Positions 33,893-46,960 are shown, numbered from the stretch's first letter. The stretch: 64,000 nt of DNA from Benincasa hispida (GCF_009727055.1 NC_052350.1:29492000-29555999); one strand, 5' to 3'. The notes: a model not told the origin generated them from the sequence alone. Made by a program: numbers and translations.

Positions 33893-34600
33893 AACAACTA
33901 CACATCAATATTCCATTTACAGAAGCGAGAGCAGATGCCGAAATACGCCAAGTTTTTTAAGGATATGGTGTCAAAGAAAAGAAACACATGAAAATTCACT
34001 ACGGTGGCATTAACACAAAAATCAAATACTATAATCCCACCAAAGATGCGCGACCCAGGCAGCTTTACGATACCCTGCTCAATAGGAGGGATCTACATCA
34101 GTCAAGCATTATGCGATCTTGGGGCAAGCATAAATTTAATGCCTCTTTCAATCTTCAAACAATTGAACGTAGGACAGCTGACACCCACGACGGTGACTCT
34201 TCAGCTTGCAGACAGGTCCCTGGTACACTCTGAAGGAAAGTTGAAGGATGTCTTGGCCACAATCGATAAATTCATTCTACCTACAGACTTCATCATTCTA
34301 GATTATGAAGCGGACAAAGACATGCCAATCATATTGGGACGGCCATTCTTGTTTATTGGTCGTGCCCAAACAGATGTGCACAAAGGAGAGATCACGATGA
34401 GCATCAATGGAAAGAAGCTCAAGTTTAACATCTTCAAGGCAATGAAGTTTCCGGAAGATGAAGGCCTATTAGATTCTGACAATGAGCACACTTGCGATGA
34501 AGATTTGGAGTCTGAAGAAGAAGATGAAGAAAGAGAGGATGCAACAGCATCCTTAGAAACCTGCCATGTAATAACAGAAACAGTGAACAATGAAGAAAAG
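33893..34600 (+). pseudogene. Gypsy-2 aspartic protease
   Basis: A frame change and stops separate gag (TAA at 33890) from the open stretch that starts at 34004 with VALTQKSNTIIPPKMRDPGS. The active-site box QALCDLGASINLMPLSIFK keeps its catalytic Asp, unlike gypsy-1. [16 protein letters not shown] and [20 protein letters not shown] follow, then an acidic linker (CDEDLESEEEDEEREDA). The reading frame runs on into the RT to 35089 without interruption, so the domain itself could be intact even though the polyprotein is broken. Confidence 0.88.
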
Positions 34601-36120
34601 TTGAATTTGAATGAAGAGAGAAAAACACAGAAACCATCCTTAGAGCAACCACCTACGCTGAAATTGAAAACTCTACCAAATCATTTGAAGTACGTTTTCC
34701 TTGGCCAGAATGAAACCTTGCCAATAATAATATCCTCTACGCTACCGGAAGAAAAAGAAAATGTGATGCTCAGTATCCTGAAGAAATATATTAAAGCAAT
34801 CGGATGGACGCTTGCGGATATCAGAGGAATTAGCCTAACATACTGCATGCACAAAATTCGGCTCGAAGAAAACCAAAAAGGCTCTATAGAACCACAACGC
34901 AGACTAAACCCTGTGATGAAAGAGGTTGTTAAAAAAGCAACCATTAAATGGCTAGACGCCGGCATCATATACCCTATCGCCGATAGCACGTGGGTCAGCC
35001 CCGTGCAATGCGGTCCCAAAAACAACAGAATGACAGTAGTCCCGAACGCAAACAACGAGTTAATCCCCACGAGGATCGTCACTGGCTAGCAGATTTGTAT
35101 GGACCACCGGAAGCTCAATGCAGCGACGAAGAAAGATCATTTCCCTTTACCTTTCATTGATCAAATGCTAGACCGACTAGTAGGGAATGACTACTTCTAT
35201 TTTCTTGATGGGTATGCGGGTTATAACCAGATTATGATCGCACCAAAAGATCAGGAAAAGACCATATTCACCTGCCCATACAGAACGTTTACTTTTCGTC
35301 GCATACCTTTTCGACTATGCAATGCGCCGAGCACATTTCAGATGTGTATAATGGCAATCTTCTCTGAGTACCTGGAAGAATCAAACAAAATCTTTATGGA
35401 CAATTTCTCAGTCTATGGGCAAACGTATGAAGTCTGTCTGAAAAACTTGGAGAGAATATTGAAAAGATGCAAAGAGACAAATCTGGTACTGAATTAGGAA
35501 AAATGCATTTCATGGTTAAAGAAGGAATTGTGCTCGGGCACAAGGTTTCAAAGGATGGGCTAGAAGTAGATAAAGAAAAAATTGATGCCATTGAAAAACT
35601 TCCACCTCCAGTAAATGTGAAGGCTTTAAGGAGTTTCTTAGGCCATGCAGGGTTCTACAGACGATTTGTAAAGGACTTCTCAAAAATAGCTCGACCGTTG
35701 AATGCATTGCTGGAAGCTGACAGAATTTTTTACTTTGATTCACAATCTCACTGCATTCAAAGCACTGAAGAACACATTGATTACAGAGCCTATTTTGATC
35801 ACACTCGACTGGACAAAGCCATTCGAACTGATGTGCGATGCCAGCGGATATGCGATGGGGGTAGTTTTAGCATAAAAGGAAAAGACAATGTTACACCCCA
35901 TCGCATATGCGAGCAGAACATTGAACTTCTCGCAGGCAAACTACACCACCACAGAGAAGGATCTTCTAGCTGTAATCTTTGCGATTGAAAAATTCAGACC
36001 TTACTTTTTGGGATCCAAAGTTATAGTCCACACCGACCACTCAACAATACGATATTTAATGACCAAAAAAGATGTGAAGCCGAGGCTAATCTGATGGGTT
36101 CTCCTCCTCCAAGAATTTAA
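34601..36120 (+). pseudogene. Gypsy-2 reverse transcriptase and RNase H
   Basis: RT blocks in order: LSILKKYIKAIGWTLADIRG, YCMHKIRLEENQKGSIEPQ, WLDAGIIYPIADSTWVSPVQ, a TAG at 35087-35089, MDHRKLNAATKKDHFPLPF, FLDGYAGYNQIMIAP, FTCPYRTFTFRRIPFRLCNA, and the catalytic position IFMDNFSVYG, where the usual FMDD has lost its second Asp. A TAG (35495-35497) and a one-base deletion near 35507 follow (gypsy-1 reads AATTGGGAGAAATGTCAT there). GHKVSKDGLEVDKEKIDAIE and LRSFLGHAGFYRRFVKDFS complete the connection. RNase H (35750-36120) gives [38 protein letters not shown] and [18 protein letters not shown] after another frame change. Confidence 0.9.
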
Positions 36121-36121
36121 A

Positions 36122-37543
36122 ATGGAGATAATCAACCGCAAAGGAATGGAGAACAAGGTCATTGACCATTTATCGAGGTTAGAGAATCCTAAAGTGAACT
36201 GCATTCAGTCGGAGGTGAACGCATCCTCCCGGACGAACAATTGCTTAAAATTGAAGAACTACCCTGGTATGCAGATATTGTCAATTTCTTGGTCTTCAAA
36301 CAATTTTCGGAAAATCCACCAAATGAAGCGGCTCATTCATGAATGTAAATCCTACTACTGGGACGAGCCAAATCTTTATAGATGGGGACCAAACCAGATC
36401 TTGAGACTCTGTGTTCCAGAGACTGCTTTTCAGCGCATACTTTTTCAATGTCATGACTCACCATATGGAGGACATTTCGGGGGACAACGCACAACAGCAA
36501 AAGCTTTTCAAAGTGGGTATTACTAGTCAACTCTATTTAAGGATGCACAAGACTATTCTATGAAATGCAATAAGTGCCAACGCACTGGAAACATTTTAGA
36601 GAAAAATGCAATGTCAATGAACATCATATTGGAATTGGAACTTCTCGATGTTTGGGGTATAGATTTCATGGGACCATTCCCACCATCAAATGGTCATAAA
36701 TACATTCTGTTGGTCGTCGATTATGTTTTTAAGTGGATTGAAGCGGTGTCATGCATTGCAAACGATGCGCCAACAGTCTCCAAATTCTTACAGAGAAACA
36801 TCTTTACTCGTTTTGGCACCCCACGTGCCATAATAAGTGATGAAGGAACCTACTTTGTCAATCGTATCATTAACAAACTACTACTCAAATACAATGTCCA
36901 TCATAAGATCGCCACCGCATATCATCCCTAGATAAACGAACAAGCTGAAGTTTCTAATAGAGAAATCAAGCTAATTTTAGAAAAGGTGGTGAATCCCTCA
37001 CGAAAGGACTGGGCCATGAAGCTTGACGATGCCTTATGGGCATATAGGACTGCCTATAAAACACCTATAGACATGTCCCCGTATACGCTGGTGTTTGGGA
37101 AGGCATGTCATCTGCCACTGGAATTAGAACATAAGGCGCTGTGGGCAGTGAAGAAGCTTAACTTTGATTTGAAGGCTGTAGGGGAGGAGGGGAAACTTTA
37201 GTTACTCGAGCTAGACAAATAGAGACTACAGGTGTATGAAAATGCCAAAATCTACAAAGAACGTACGAAGCGTTGGCATGACAAGCGACTGTGTGAAAAG
37301 AATCTTCAGGTAGGTCAAAAGGTCTTACTGTTCAATTCTAGGCTACAACTCTTTCCGGGAAAATTGAAATCGCGCTGGTCCGGACCATTCATAATTAAAG
37401 AAGTATTCCCACACGGTGCAATAGAATTAACAAACGAAGAAGGGACCAGCACATTTAAGGTAAATGGACAAAGAGTCAAGATGTATCATGGAAGAGATTT
37501 CCAAAGCGAGAAAAACTCTGTGGACCTGAGGAATCTAGAATGA
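36122..37543 (+). pseudogene. Gypsy-2 integrase
   Basis: After the RNase H tail (VIDHLSRLENPKV) comes the zinc-binding part: CHDSPYGGHFGGQRTTAKAF and, past a TAG near 36525, CNKCQRTGN. The catalytic core keeps all three acidic residues: D in WGIDFMGPFPPS, D in AIISDEGTYF and E in [14 protein letters not shown], although a TAG near 36930 lies between the second and third. [20 protein letters not shown], then stops near 37199 and 37220, and the C-terminal KRWHDKRLCEKNLQVGQKVL and FKVNGQRVKMYHGRDF to the stop at 37541. Few changes would separate this from a full frame, but as it stands it is not translatable. Confidence 0.9.
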
Positions 37544-38810
37544 AGAAGAAACAAGTAGTCCCTGCGTTGATAAACGACACACACTCATCAAGGACGAATC
37601 CTTTTTTGGAGTATCCTTTTGATATTTTTTCTTTCATGAAGCTATCTTACTTTTGCATGATCACTACTCTTTAGAATTGCCAACTCTTTCTTTCATACTT
37701 TTTATCCTCTTGATATTTATCACTAATCATAGTAAACGATTGCGATGGAGCAATGCGATAACCTCAAACACGCGACCGGTTCGATCAGCCCATCGCAATC
37801 AAGGAATCAGCCCACCGCAAGAAAGGATGCGATCAAAACTTATGCAGGCGACAAAGAAAATTTTGGGGTTGTATCTTTCCGTGCTTCATCTTATTTCAAC
37901 TTTTCACTTCTCACATTTCAATTTAATATTCCTAAATTCTACTATCGTGTCTTCTTTAGTTTGACTCAATGTGGAATTTTTTATTACTTTATTTAGTCGC
38001 CGCATTCTTCCCTGTGCCAATTATGACTTCGATGATGAAATTCATGCCTTTATTTCTTGCCACATGTACTAGAGTCATTAATTTCAGGACAATCAATTCA
38101 TGAAAAAATTTTAAAATTTAGCGGTCCACCAGCTTTCCTTCAAAACGATTTTTACGAAATTTCCTAAGTTCATCGCATGAGTTATTTCATCTTTCAGCAA
38201 TGAAGACATTGCTGTGTGTAAATTTGGAGGTGCTAGTATTGTTATTTTCAATCTTGTTACTTTTAGAAACTCAAAAAAAAAAAAATTATATAACATTGAG
38301 ATCGGATCCTGCTCGTAGTTGGATGTTCGCATGACACCCGTGGGGGCCAAGCCAAACGAAGGTGAATCGTGATCAACGCATACAACCAAGTGACTCGCAA
38401 CTCCGCTGCAAATAAGAAGATGAGCATGAGTTTTGAACTAGAAAGAGCGCCTTGCTCGTAGTGGATGTCCCGCATGACACCCGGTGAACAAGCAAAACGA
38501 AGGCTAGCACTCGGATCAGCACAACGATCACAAAAACAAATATCTGAATGCGCAAGGGTAAAAATCATATGGAACACTCCCGATTGGAGAAAGTTTGAAA
38601 ATAAATCATGCGATGTCTAGAACGAGTAAAGTTTTTTTGAAGGTAAACTTGTGTCCCTAAAGATTACAAATTATTTCAGAAGAGATCAAGATAGAAATTA
38701 GAAGGCATTGGTTCATGAAATTTGAATAAGACACCTTGAGAAGTCTAGGTAGGATAAAGGTGTTGACTTTTAAGAAAATCTTTAGTTTATCTTAAGAACA
38801 AGCATTGTTT
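37544..38810 (+). other. Gypsy-2 3' non-coding region
   Basis: 1.27 kb without a coding frame. It includes TTGCGATGGAGCAATGCGAT (37739-37758), a thymine-rich part, and the duplicated block with GGATGTTCGCATGACACCCG at 38308-38362 and a diverged copy at 38450-38503, matching the pair in gypsy-1. The part after 38600 is the piece deleted from gypsy-1. Confidence 0.75.
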
Positions 38811-38825
38811 AAATTTTTTGGGGTG
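38811..38825 (+). other. Polypurine tract region of gypsy-2
   Basis: AAATTTTTTGGGGTG directly precedes the 3' LTR. The GGGG run preceded by T is the likely primer region; it is short compared with the copia tracts. Confidence 0.55.
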
Positions 38826-40470
38826 TGATAACTGGTAGAAATACAAGTTATTACAGCTCAAATAAGAAAAAAAATGAGAGAATGCGATGGTAAAAACAAT
38901 TAGCATATCTGTCTGAAAGCACTAAACTAAAAAGGAATTGCAATCGCAAGCGCCTCATCGCATAAATAGCTAATTACCTATTTTGTGCAAGTACAATGCG
39001 ATGACGCATATGAAATTGCGATCCAAAAGGCACACTGCGTCAGCGCGCTTTAGATTGCGATCGCAATCATGGCGATCGTGAGAAGTTTTTAAAAAGGTGT
39101 CGCATTGCATCTAGGCGACAGCATAATAAATCATGATGGGATCGGAAAGCTGATAACGGTCGATTCCGAATTTAGTTGACAAGCCGTTAAAAGCCACACT
39201 GTAGCAAGTACACTTAACTTTCGGTGACTATTAAACGGTGCAACAAAGTAGGGGAATTAATGTCGCCTATCATTGCAATCATTAGCAAGAAAAGCTGTTT
39301 CACCTTGAAATCTATAAATACCGAAGGCCACCAGAGAGAAAAGAAAGTTTGTTTGTTTGTTTGTTCACGCACATACTCATACATATACATAAAAAACGGA
39401 GAAGAGCAAGGATTCGAGAAAGAAGCCAAGAGAAATCGCTCTCGGACAGATCGAGAGACTGCCGGAAAGAAACACAAATGAGAGAGGGCCAACACTTGCG
39501 AGAGCAAGAATACACAACTAGAACAGAGTTGGAGTGATAAAGAGCAGTGTAAAAGGCCACGGGAAGCAAGACATTGCTTACCGGGCTTCTTATCTCTCAA
39601 ATCCATTTGTTATTTTGTATTCAGTACTTTATTTGCAGAATATGGAAATCTCATTTCTATCTATGTTCAATCTCTCCATACCACGCATGAATAGCTAAAT
39701 TTCTGAATGGGTTGAGAAGTACTTAGCTAGCATGACTTAAGATTTACATTTTATGCGATCATCTTGTCTTATGTATGCATCACTTACCCTTTGGATATTT
39801 GAGAGAGTAGTCTAAAGATAGAATCTAGACTTGAGAGAGTCAGATTAGAATCTAGGCTTGAGAGACTCTAATTAGAATCGCATAAGCAAGAAGTAGAAAC
39901 TTAGACATAAGTTCTATTGCTATTTACACATCGCATGCACCCTAGAAATAGGAATGATGGTATGCGGTCACCTTATTTTATGTGTGCATCCTTCATCATC
40001 GCATAGGCAAGAGTAGAGACTTAGAAATAAGTCATATCGACTATTTTGCATATACATCGTATGCTTCCTAGAAATAGGAATTATGACATTCTGCATTAAG
40101 AGATGTAGTACTGATATTCGTGTGTAGCATGATCGCATAAGTTGTGCACAATCTTAGGAAATGTTAGCTAAACCCCTTCTCAACCCCTTCATCGCATACT
40201 TATCATAACTCTATGCTTTCATCACTCTGCGCTCAACTCCGTCGCATAGGAAAAATCTAAATCAAAACACTATCACTTCATTATTTTTACCACCGCAATA
40301 GAATCAAAGAGTGTTGCATATCTACTTAGTAGTCCCTGTGTTCGACCCTGGACTTACCAGGAAACCTAAGAAGGCTTATACTTGGGCCTTGTTAGGAAAA
40401 CTTGCATGATCACCGCATAACACACATCATCACAAACTCACACCATAACACATCATAATTTCACGCATCA
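38826..40470 (+). repeat. 3' LTR of gypsy-2
   Basis: It runs from TGATAACTGGTAGAAATAC to TTTCACGCATCA, 1645 bp. TATAAATA is at 39313-39320. Tandem ~110-bp units lie at about 39879-39955 and 40001-40082. It keeps the ~100-bp segment (about 39020-39120, with GATTGCGATCGCAATC) missing from the 5' LTR. Confidence 0.93.
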
Positions 40471-40475
40471 TTATG

Positions 40476-41560
40476 TCAAAAGAGGAGAAGAAGAGAAGGT
40501 GTACAAGCTGAAAAAGGTCTTGTATGGATTGAAATAAGCTTCGTGAGCTTGGTACAATCGCATCGACAGTTTCTTTCTAAAGATGAAATTTTGAAGGTGT
40601 CTATATGAACATGCATTCTATGTTAAAGAAGATAAGTATGGAATGTTTTTTTTATTGTTTCATGTCGATTATTTACTTTTTACTAGAAATGATAAAGTGT
40701 TGTATGTTGATTTTAAAAATTCCATGAAAAGGAAATTTGAGATGAGTGATGTGTCTCATCCATTATTTTTTCGGAATTAAGTTAATAAAAAAGATGGAAA
40801 GTTTGTCATCTCACAAAAAAAGTATGTTGATGATCTATTGGAAAAAAAATCATGATGAAAGGTTTTTCTTTGTAACACGCCCATGGACGAAAATTTGAAA
40901 TTAAGAATGATATTGGAGAAGAAGTTGTTCCAAGTTTATATCAAAGTATAATTGGAAGCTTGATGTCCTCGATTACAACCAGACCTAATATTTTATTTGA
41001 TGTAAGTATGCTAAGTAGATTTATGAGAAACCCGAAGAGAAGTCATTGGGTAGTGAATAAAATAGTTTTTCATTACTTCCATGGCACCATTACATTTGGA
41101 ATTTGTGACAGGAAATTAAACTCCATAATCAATGTTGGCTGGTTATGTGATGGTGACTGTGGTGATAATGTTGATGATCATAAAAGTACAATTATGTTTT
41201 TAGTAATGGTTCGAGTGTTTTTTCATGAACTTCAAAGAAATGACCCATTGTTTCTCTTTCTACCACCGAAGCATAATATATCTCTTTATCTGCAGTTGGA
41301 TGTCAAGCTTTGTGGTTTAGGTGAATGCTGAAAGAATTGAAGTGTGCTCAAACAAGTAAGATTATTTTATCTTGTGCTAATGGTTCTGTCATTGTATTAC
41401 CAAATAATCCAATTTTTCATAAAAGAAGCAAGCATATTAGAATTATGTATCATTCCATTCAAGTCTTAATTAAAGTTGGAGAAGTGATAGTTAAATATAG
41501 CAAGACTCAAGATTAAGTGGCAAATATTTTTACAAAAATGCTAAAGTTTGACTTATTTGT
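40476..41560 (+). pseudogene. Copia-F, second part: rest of RT and RNase H
   Basis: It continues the frame cut by gypsy-2: VKRGEEEKVYKLKKVLYGLK, then a stop, AWYNRIDSFF, the catalytic region LLFHVDYLLFTRND (YVDD changed to HVDY), and after frame changes the open stretch 40960-41331 with MSSITTRPNILFDVSMLSRF, the DGDCGDNVDDHKST block and a degenerate STTEAEY. A short overlapping frame (41325-41516) gives KRSKHIRIMYHSIQVLIKVG and KTQD, followed by ANIFTKMLK. All catalytic motifs are damaged. Confidence 0.87.
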
Positions 41561-41608
41561 TAAGTTAAAAAAAAATCTCAAAGTTGCTCAAGTCTAGTCT
41601 AAGAGAAA

Positions 41609-41940
41609 AAGTTAAAATTAATCTAAGACAAATAGTCAAATACAAGAATTATTTGATTACAATAAATAATTAATTGGGACATAAGGAATGGTTGGATACA
41701 TAAATTACTAAATACATGGATGAGTGTCTGTGTACTGATGAAGAGTCACATAATGTATTTAATATTGATTTTTTATGTAATTTCCAAATAGTATAACTAG
41801 GTGTAGGATTTGTCATTTGTAAAAAGGTCAAGTAAAGTGAAATCATTTACCAAATGTTTAAGTTCTTGTTTCTCCTCAATTGTGAGTAAGATAACAATTT
41901 TCTTCTCTTGTCTCAGGATAACAAGTTCGTTTCTTCTACA
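41609..41940 (+). repeat. Possible 3' LTR of copia-F
   Basis: About 50 bases after the last pol codons, AAGAGAAAAAG could be a decayed PPT, followed by GTTAAAATTAATCTAAG. The segment ends in a pyrimidine-rich stretch (TTCTTCTCTTGTCTCAGG, TTTCTTCTACA), as many copia LTRs do. With no second LTR to compare, boundaries are guesses. Confidence 0.3.
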
Positions 41941-43050
41941 TTTCCAATCATTAGGCTTATCATCTCCTAGCCAACACCATAGGTGACACGGAGAGAGCAT
42001 GTCATATGAGGAGAGACGGAGATCGAGAGAGAGGGAAAAAAGGGGGAGAGAAAGAAGAAAATGAATTAAAAGAAAGATAAAGGAGTTAAGGGTTTGGAGA
42101 GTGTTAAAATGAAATAGTTTGAATTGATGATAAAATATTCATTTTCCTTATTTGTTTTCTTTTCTAAGAGAACAAAGTTTATACTCTATTTATTAGTAAT
42201 TGAACCCTAATTAGTCAAACCCCAAAAAACTAGTGAAACTATCGTATCACCAAAATTTTAAATGTTGATTTCGATGAAATTCTCAAGATCTCAAATTTAT
42301 GGAAATATTGTAAGTAATAGATATCTTTTTAAATATTTCACCATTTATAATAAGTTGATGTGTATGTTCGTATTAATAATATTTTGGTTGTATTCCTACC
42401 ATCAACTCATTCCATAAATCTATTGGCATATAAGAATGTCGATGAAAATATCGTAGTAGCAATAAAACTTTGATATCCAGTGCACCTATGACTAAGTAGA
42501 TCCTATGAGCTCTAGTATACTTAATTTTTTAATTCCTTTCAAGAACTATACTAAAATCTTGTGAATGAAACAAAAATATTAAATATTTGACTAAAATCTC
42601 ATAGCAAAACTTGTGAAACAAACCAACCCTTAATATTCAAGAAGCGACATTCAACGTCTAACTTCCACGAGCAACCCCAAATCTTAAGCATAAAGATTTT
42701 GCATCAAAGAAACCGTACACTGATACTATTCTACTTCTCTTGTACTATCTTCTCTCAGCTGTGAAATCTTCCTAAACCTTACCTAAATGAAAAAAGAAAA
42801 CAAACCAAAAAAAAAAAAGAAAAAGAAAAAGAAAAAATCACCAGACACACTCTCTAAACACAACTAGTAAGCTATTTGTCAGTACAAATCATAACTACAA
42901 AACATTTACAAATTTCATATTACCAAAATCCAGTTAAAACTGAAAAGAAAAAGAACAACTCCTTTTAGAATATCCATTTGGCAACAATGAGAAATACAAG
43001 ATGAAGAACCCTTTTTTTTCTCCCTTTAAATTCAGAGAAAAGTCCCAAGT
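41941..43050. other. Intergenic region downstream of the WVD2-like gene
   Basis: AT-rich, with a GA-rich patch at 42005-42085 and an A/G run near 42785-42838. No coding frame with recognisable content. The 3'UTR of the gene should lie in about 42750-43050; no clear AATAAA on the minus strand close to the stop. Confidence 0.5.
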
Positions 43051-45509
43051 TCATGACTGAACTGTTATATCCAAATTGCTTCTCTGCTCAGGAATCTTAG
43101 CAGCAGTTGTTTTTGTTGTCTCCTTATCCTGATGATTTACTCTGTCCTTCACCTTGCTACCGCTACTCCGCCCACTAATTTGCCCCTTAGATTTTGGAGT
43201 CGTCATAACGTTAGTCGGATCTGTTCTAATACTTCCAAGGCTATGCCGTTTCACTCGAGTACATACTTTTGCCTTCTCTATATTTGAGTTAACTGCATCG
43301 CCGCAGCTCCTTCTCCTAGTAAAATTCGGTGACTTGGGTCGAGTCAATGGCAGCTGCAACGACCAACATGGAGATGCCAAAGGTTAAGAATTCTTACAAA
43401 AAAATGAGTGTAGGTTGTTACTTGAAGATATAGGAATGAGTTGATGATTCTTAGAGTAGAAGAAAGAGAGATTGATTCTGAAACTCTCACCTTCTTGAGT
43501 TCAACTTTGGGTGGGGGTCCCTCATAGTAGAAAGTAGGCACTGGGTTTGCTTTGATGATTAAGCTCTTCCTCAGTTGCTTGATGGCTGCTTCTTGCTCTT
43601 CCTATCAAATCACATCATAAAGTGTTTTTCCTTTTCAGTGTTTAAAAATTCTCTAACAGTTTCTTTCACAATCATTTTCAACATGATTCTAACGCAAGCA
43701 ATCACAAGTTGAAGATAAATGGAGAAAAATGGTTGCCAATATAATTTCTTCCTTATATGTTAGACTTCGTGAATCAGATTAAAATCAAAGGCTACCGGTG
43801 AAGTGTGACATTAGGAATAGACATAGAAAAGTAGAAGCGAAATAACTAATCACTCTTAAGGTTTTGGGTTTAGTGACGATTTAACAAAATGAACTTGTCA
43901 GAAAAGTTGGAAAAGTCGGAAAACAATATAGAAGTCTGAAAGTGAAGAAAGATACCTTTGTTCTGGCTTCATATTGGCTTTTCTCTGCCTGCAAAGCTTG
44001 GTGTTTCTCTTCCAATTTTTGGTAAAACTGAAAAATAAAAAATTAAGATCATGTGCAAATGAGTGATTTAACGATGTGTATAACATCTAGAACATTTGCA
44101 ATAAGCAATATCAGTTAATTTACCTCCTTCCTTCTCTCGGCACGACTAGCAGATCGAAAAGTCGGAGCGACACCGACAGTTACCTTAGATTTCACAGAAG
44201 TTGCAACACTTAACATGGCTAAGGACCATACAAGCCAAAAATGAAGTGTAAACAATTTACGATATGAAAATGTAAAAAATATTTGGATGTCAAAGAGGAT
44301 ACGAGGAACTGATGGACCAATTATCTTCTTCATCGTGGTATTTCACGTGCTTCCTTATCGAAAGCGGTGAATTTGGCTGTAAAGAAGAAGAAAATTTCAA
44401 TCATTAATCATCACTGCCAAACTGTTTTATTCTAGCTTCACTCGCACAAAATCTCATTTGCAAATTGTAATCATACATGATTAATGATTTCCCACAAAGT
44501 ATGATAGTAAAGTGTTAGGAATATTAGCAGTGTCATGTTTGTAGACATGAGAAGTTTTATTATAAACCGAGTCAGGGGATGGAGGTAGAAGTAGAACTCA
44601 GAGAGTAATTTTGGGAGAGTCCAAGCCCCTCAAAAGAGATGTGAGATATGCTTAAAAAAAAAGGCGAGATCTATCCCATGGTACAAGAACCATAGTATTA
44701 CGAGAATATAGTATAGAATTAGAAAAGGAACCAAAAGAGAGATCGAAATTAACTGAAAGAAATATCGATATGAGAAATAAAATTACAAAATCCCAACTTC
44801 AATCAGCCTGAGCTCAATTGAAATAGAACTACTCTCCAAATTGTGCCCACCCTTAAACCCAACAGAAAGCTTGGCCATATTTTAAGGGTCAGCCTAGGAA
44901 AATTGAGCACAACCTGCACATCATATGGTATAACACTTGAAGGCAAACTGAAATAGAGAAGACAGCCATTTCTATCTTTCTTCAATTCTTTGGACTCAGA
45001 AAAGAAAAGACAAATAAATCTCGAGGTTAACCAAATATAGGCAGCCAATTATGAGAATTAGTTACCTGAGAGTTCTTCTTAGCACTAGGAGATTGCAGAT
45101 TTGGTGAAATGTTGACACCAGTAGTGGTAGTTGCATCGTTTCCGATATTATGTGCACATGGACCGCGTTTTTCAGTTTCCAAAGTAAACGGCTGTGGAAC
45201 GGTGTATTGCCCCCTCATATTTCCTGGAGATTTTGATCCAATTGGGCTTGACTTCTGGTACTCACCAAACTTCTCAAGTCGAGACTTCTCATATTTCTCC
45301 TCACCATCAAGATTAGTACTTTTGATACTTAACACCTCTACCTTCTCATCATATTTTTCAATGATCAAGTTTTCTTCAGTACATTCCTTTACTTCATAGT
45401 CCTTGGCCTCAATGTTTCTTACCGCAACTCTTGGCGCAACATGAACTACGTCATGAGCAACCCCATTCGGCTTTTGTTCAACTTCTACAGCACTTGGCTC
45501 CCTCCCCAT
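43051..45509 (-). CDS. WDL: WVD2-like protein with TPX2 C-terminal domain (six exons)
   Basis: Microtubule-associated protein of the plant WAVE-DAMPENED2-LIKE family, which binds and bundles cortical microtubules and affects cell expansion. Coding exons on the minus strand: 45509-45066, 44376-44303, 44208-44124, 44027-43956, 43601-43491, 43353-43051; all introns are GT-AG and phases join, giving 362 residues, within the family's usual range. The start is the ATG of MGREPSAVE, four bases after a 5'UTR splice acceptor. The N-terminal half is variable and charged, with the family motifs VKECTEEN (40-47) and [14 protein letters not shown] (102-115). Residues about 174-275 form the TPX2 domain: [20 protein letters not shown], the signature KLEEKHQAL (205-213), [45 protein letters not shown]. 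The tail is basic and Ser/Thr-rich, with TVQS at the end. Closest by feel to WDL4-6, not tested. No defect is visible; it is probably functional. Confidence 0.93.
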
Positions 45510-46439
45510 GATGCTGCAGAAGGTGATCGGTTAAATACAGTTCCAGCCGTGTAGATGGGCTAAAATGAATCTTTACAAAATTTTAGATCCAAGGACATAA
45601 CATTTCAAAGTATAGGGGCAAGAAGAAGAGAAGGGTACATGTGAAAAATTCAAGAACTATACTAGGATTTAAAGGGAAAAAATGACTTGAATAGAGGGAC
45701 AGAAACCGAGATTAGGGGAGGTGGAGGTATCAGAAAATCTCAATGTACCTCAATCTTACATCCGAAAACTACAAACTAACAAACTAAATTATGAAATAAA
45801 ACTAAAAAAAAAAAAACAAGGTTATTTGTGAATTCAGCAACCACATAACAAAAATACATAAACATTCAAATAGAAGATAAATAAGATGAAATTTTCCATT
45901 GTAACAGCAAAATGAACTTCTCCAAGCTCACTTCTTGATGGCTGAGATGAAGAAACTCCAAGATTCAAAAGAAGAGAAAATCTAAAGACCAGAACCTTAA
46001 CTCTCTGTTATTTTAGTGTTAAGAAACCTTCATACAACTTGGGACTTGAAAGAGAAACAGAAGTGTAGAAAAAGGTAAAAACAATAGAAATCAAACGCTA
46101 CCAAGAAAAAAAAATTTAACATATATCATCAGAAATGGCCAAAAACATACTGATAGAAGCAAGGATTCAAAGTGAATTCCGAAGGAGAGAAGAAAACTGA
46201 AATCCTGATGAGACAAAACAAAAGAAAAAGCAATGTTTAAAAGACATGATTAAGTCAAAGAAACCAACCGACCACTCTTAATGGAAAATGAAAGGCCACA
46301 AAGTCCACAAAGAACCCCTTTAATCCTTTGACCAAAACAAAAGACTAAGCATTCAAATATTATTCATTGTCCACCACTAACTTTCAAAAGGGAAGAGAAA
46401 CCAATCAAAATTATAATTATAGTTCAAATTTTCTAAGTG

Positions 46440-46960
46440 AGAAAGAAACCCACCATGAAAATAGAGACAAACATCAAATAAGACCAAAGTTTAGATCATG
46501 TTTGAGTAAGAACAACTCCAAAAATTTGAACCAAAATAACAGAGAGAGTAAAAACCCACCAAGAAAACAGAGATAAACATAAAATAGGAAGGAAATTTGA
46601 CCAACAACAACCCAAACATCTCCAAATAAACCCAGAGGGACCAAAAATTAGAACAGAAAGAACAAAGAGAGTAAAAACCGACCAAGATAAACATCAAATA
46701 GGACCAGAATTAGATTCACATTTCAGCAAGAACAACTCCAAATAAAACCAGAGAGACCAAAAATTAGAACATAAACAGCAGAATGAGTAGAAACCCACCA
46801 AGAAAATAGATACAAACATCAGGTAGTACCAAAATTTCAGTCACATTAGAGCAAAAATTCCCAAATAAACCCAAAGAGACCAAAATTAGAAGAGAAATGA
46901 GAGCTCGAGCCGAAACCCACCAAGAAAACAGAGACAAACATCAAGCAGAGAGAGTGAAAG
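46440..46960. repeat. Minisatellite, about five ~120-bp units
   Basis: The landmark AAACCCACCAAGAAAA, with variants, recurs near 46445, 46552, 46674, 46791 and 46913, a spacing of 107-122 bases. Shared parts are ACAAACATCAAATAGGACCA, AAGAACAACTCCAAATAAA and CCAGAGAGACCAAAAATTAG. It lies inside the 5'UTR intron. Confidence 0.8.

Larger units (their letters stand above)
30532..40470 (+). mobile_element. Gypsy-2: best-preserved Athila/Tat-like gypsy element
   Basis: A 9.94-kb element with both LTRs (30532-32084 and 38826-40470), PBS, gag, protease, RT, RNase H, integrase, a 1.28-kb 3' non-coding region and a PPT. It is flanked by perfect TTATG duplications (30527-30531 and 40471-40475) inside copia-F. 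The coding part is much like gypsy-1 but keeps longer open stretches (33083-33892; 34004-35089). It is still inactive: several stops, at least two frameshifts, and an altered RT catalytic box. No env-like frame is present. Confidence 0.95.

Noticed and set aside
45109..45399. Plus-strand open frame of 96 codons
   Set aside because: Antisense shadow of exon 1 of the WVD2-like gene.
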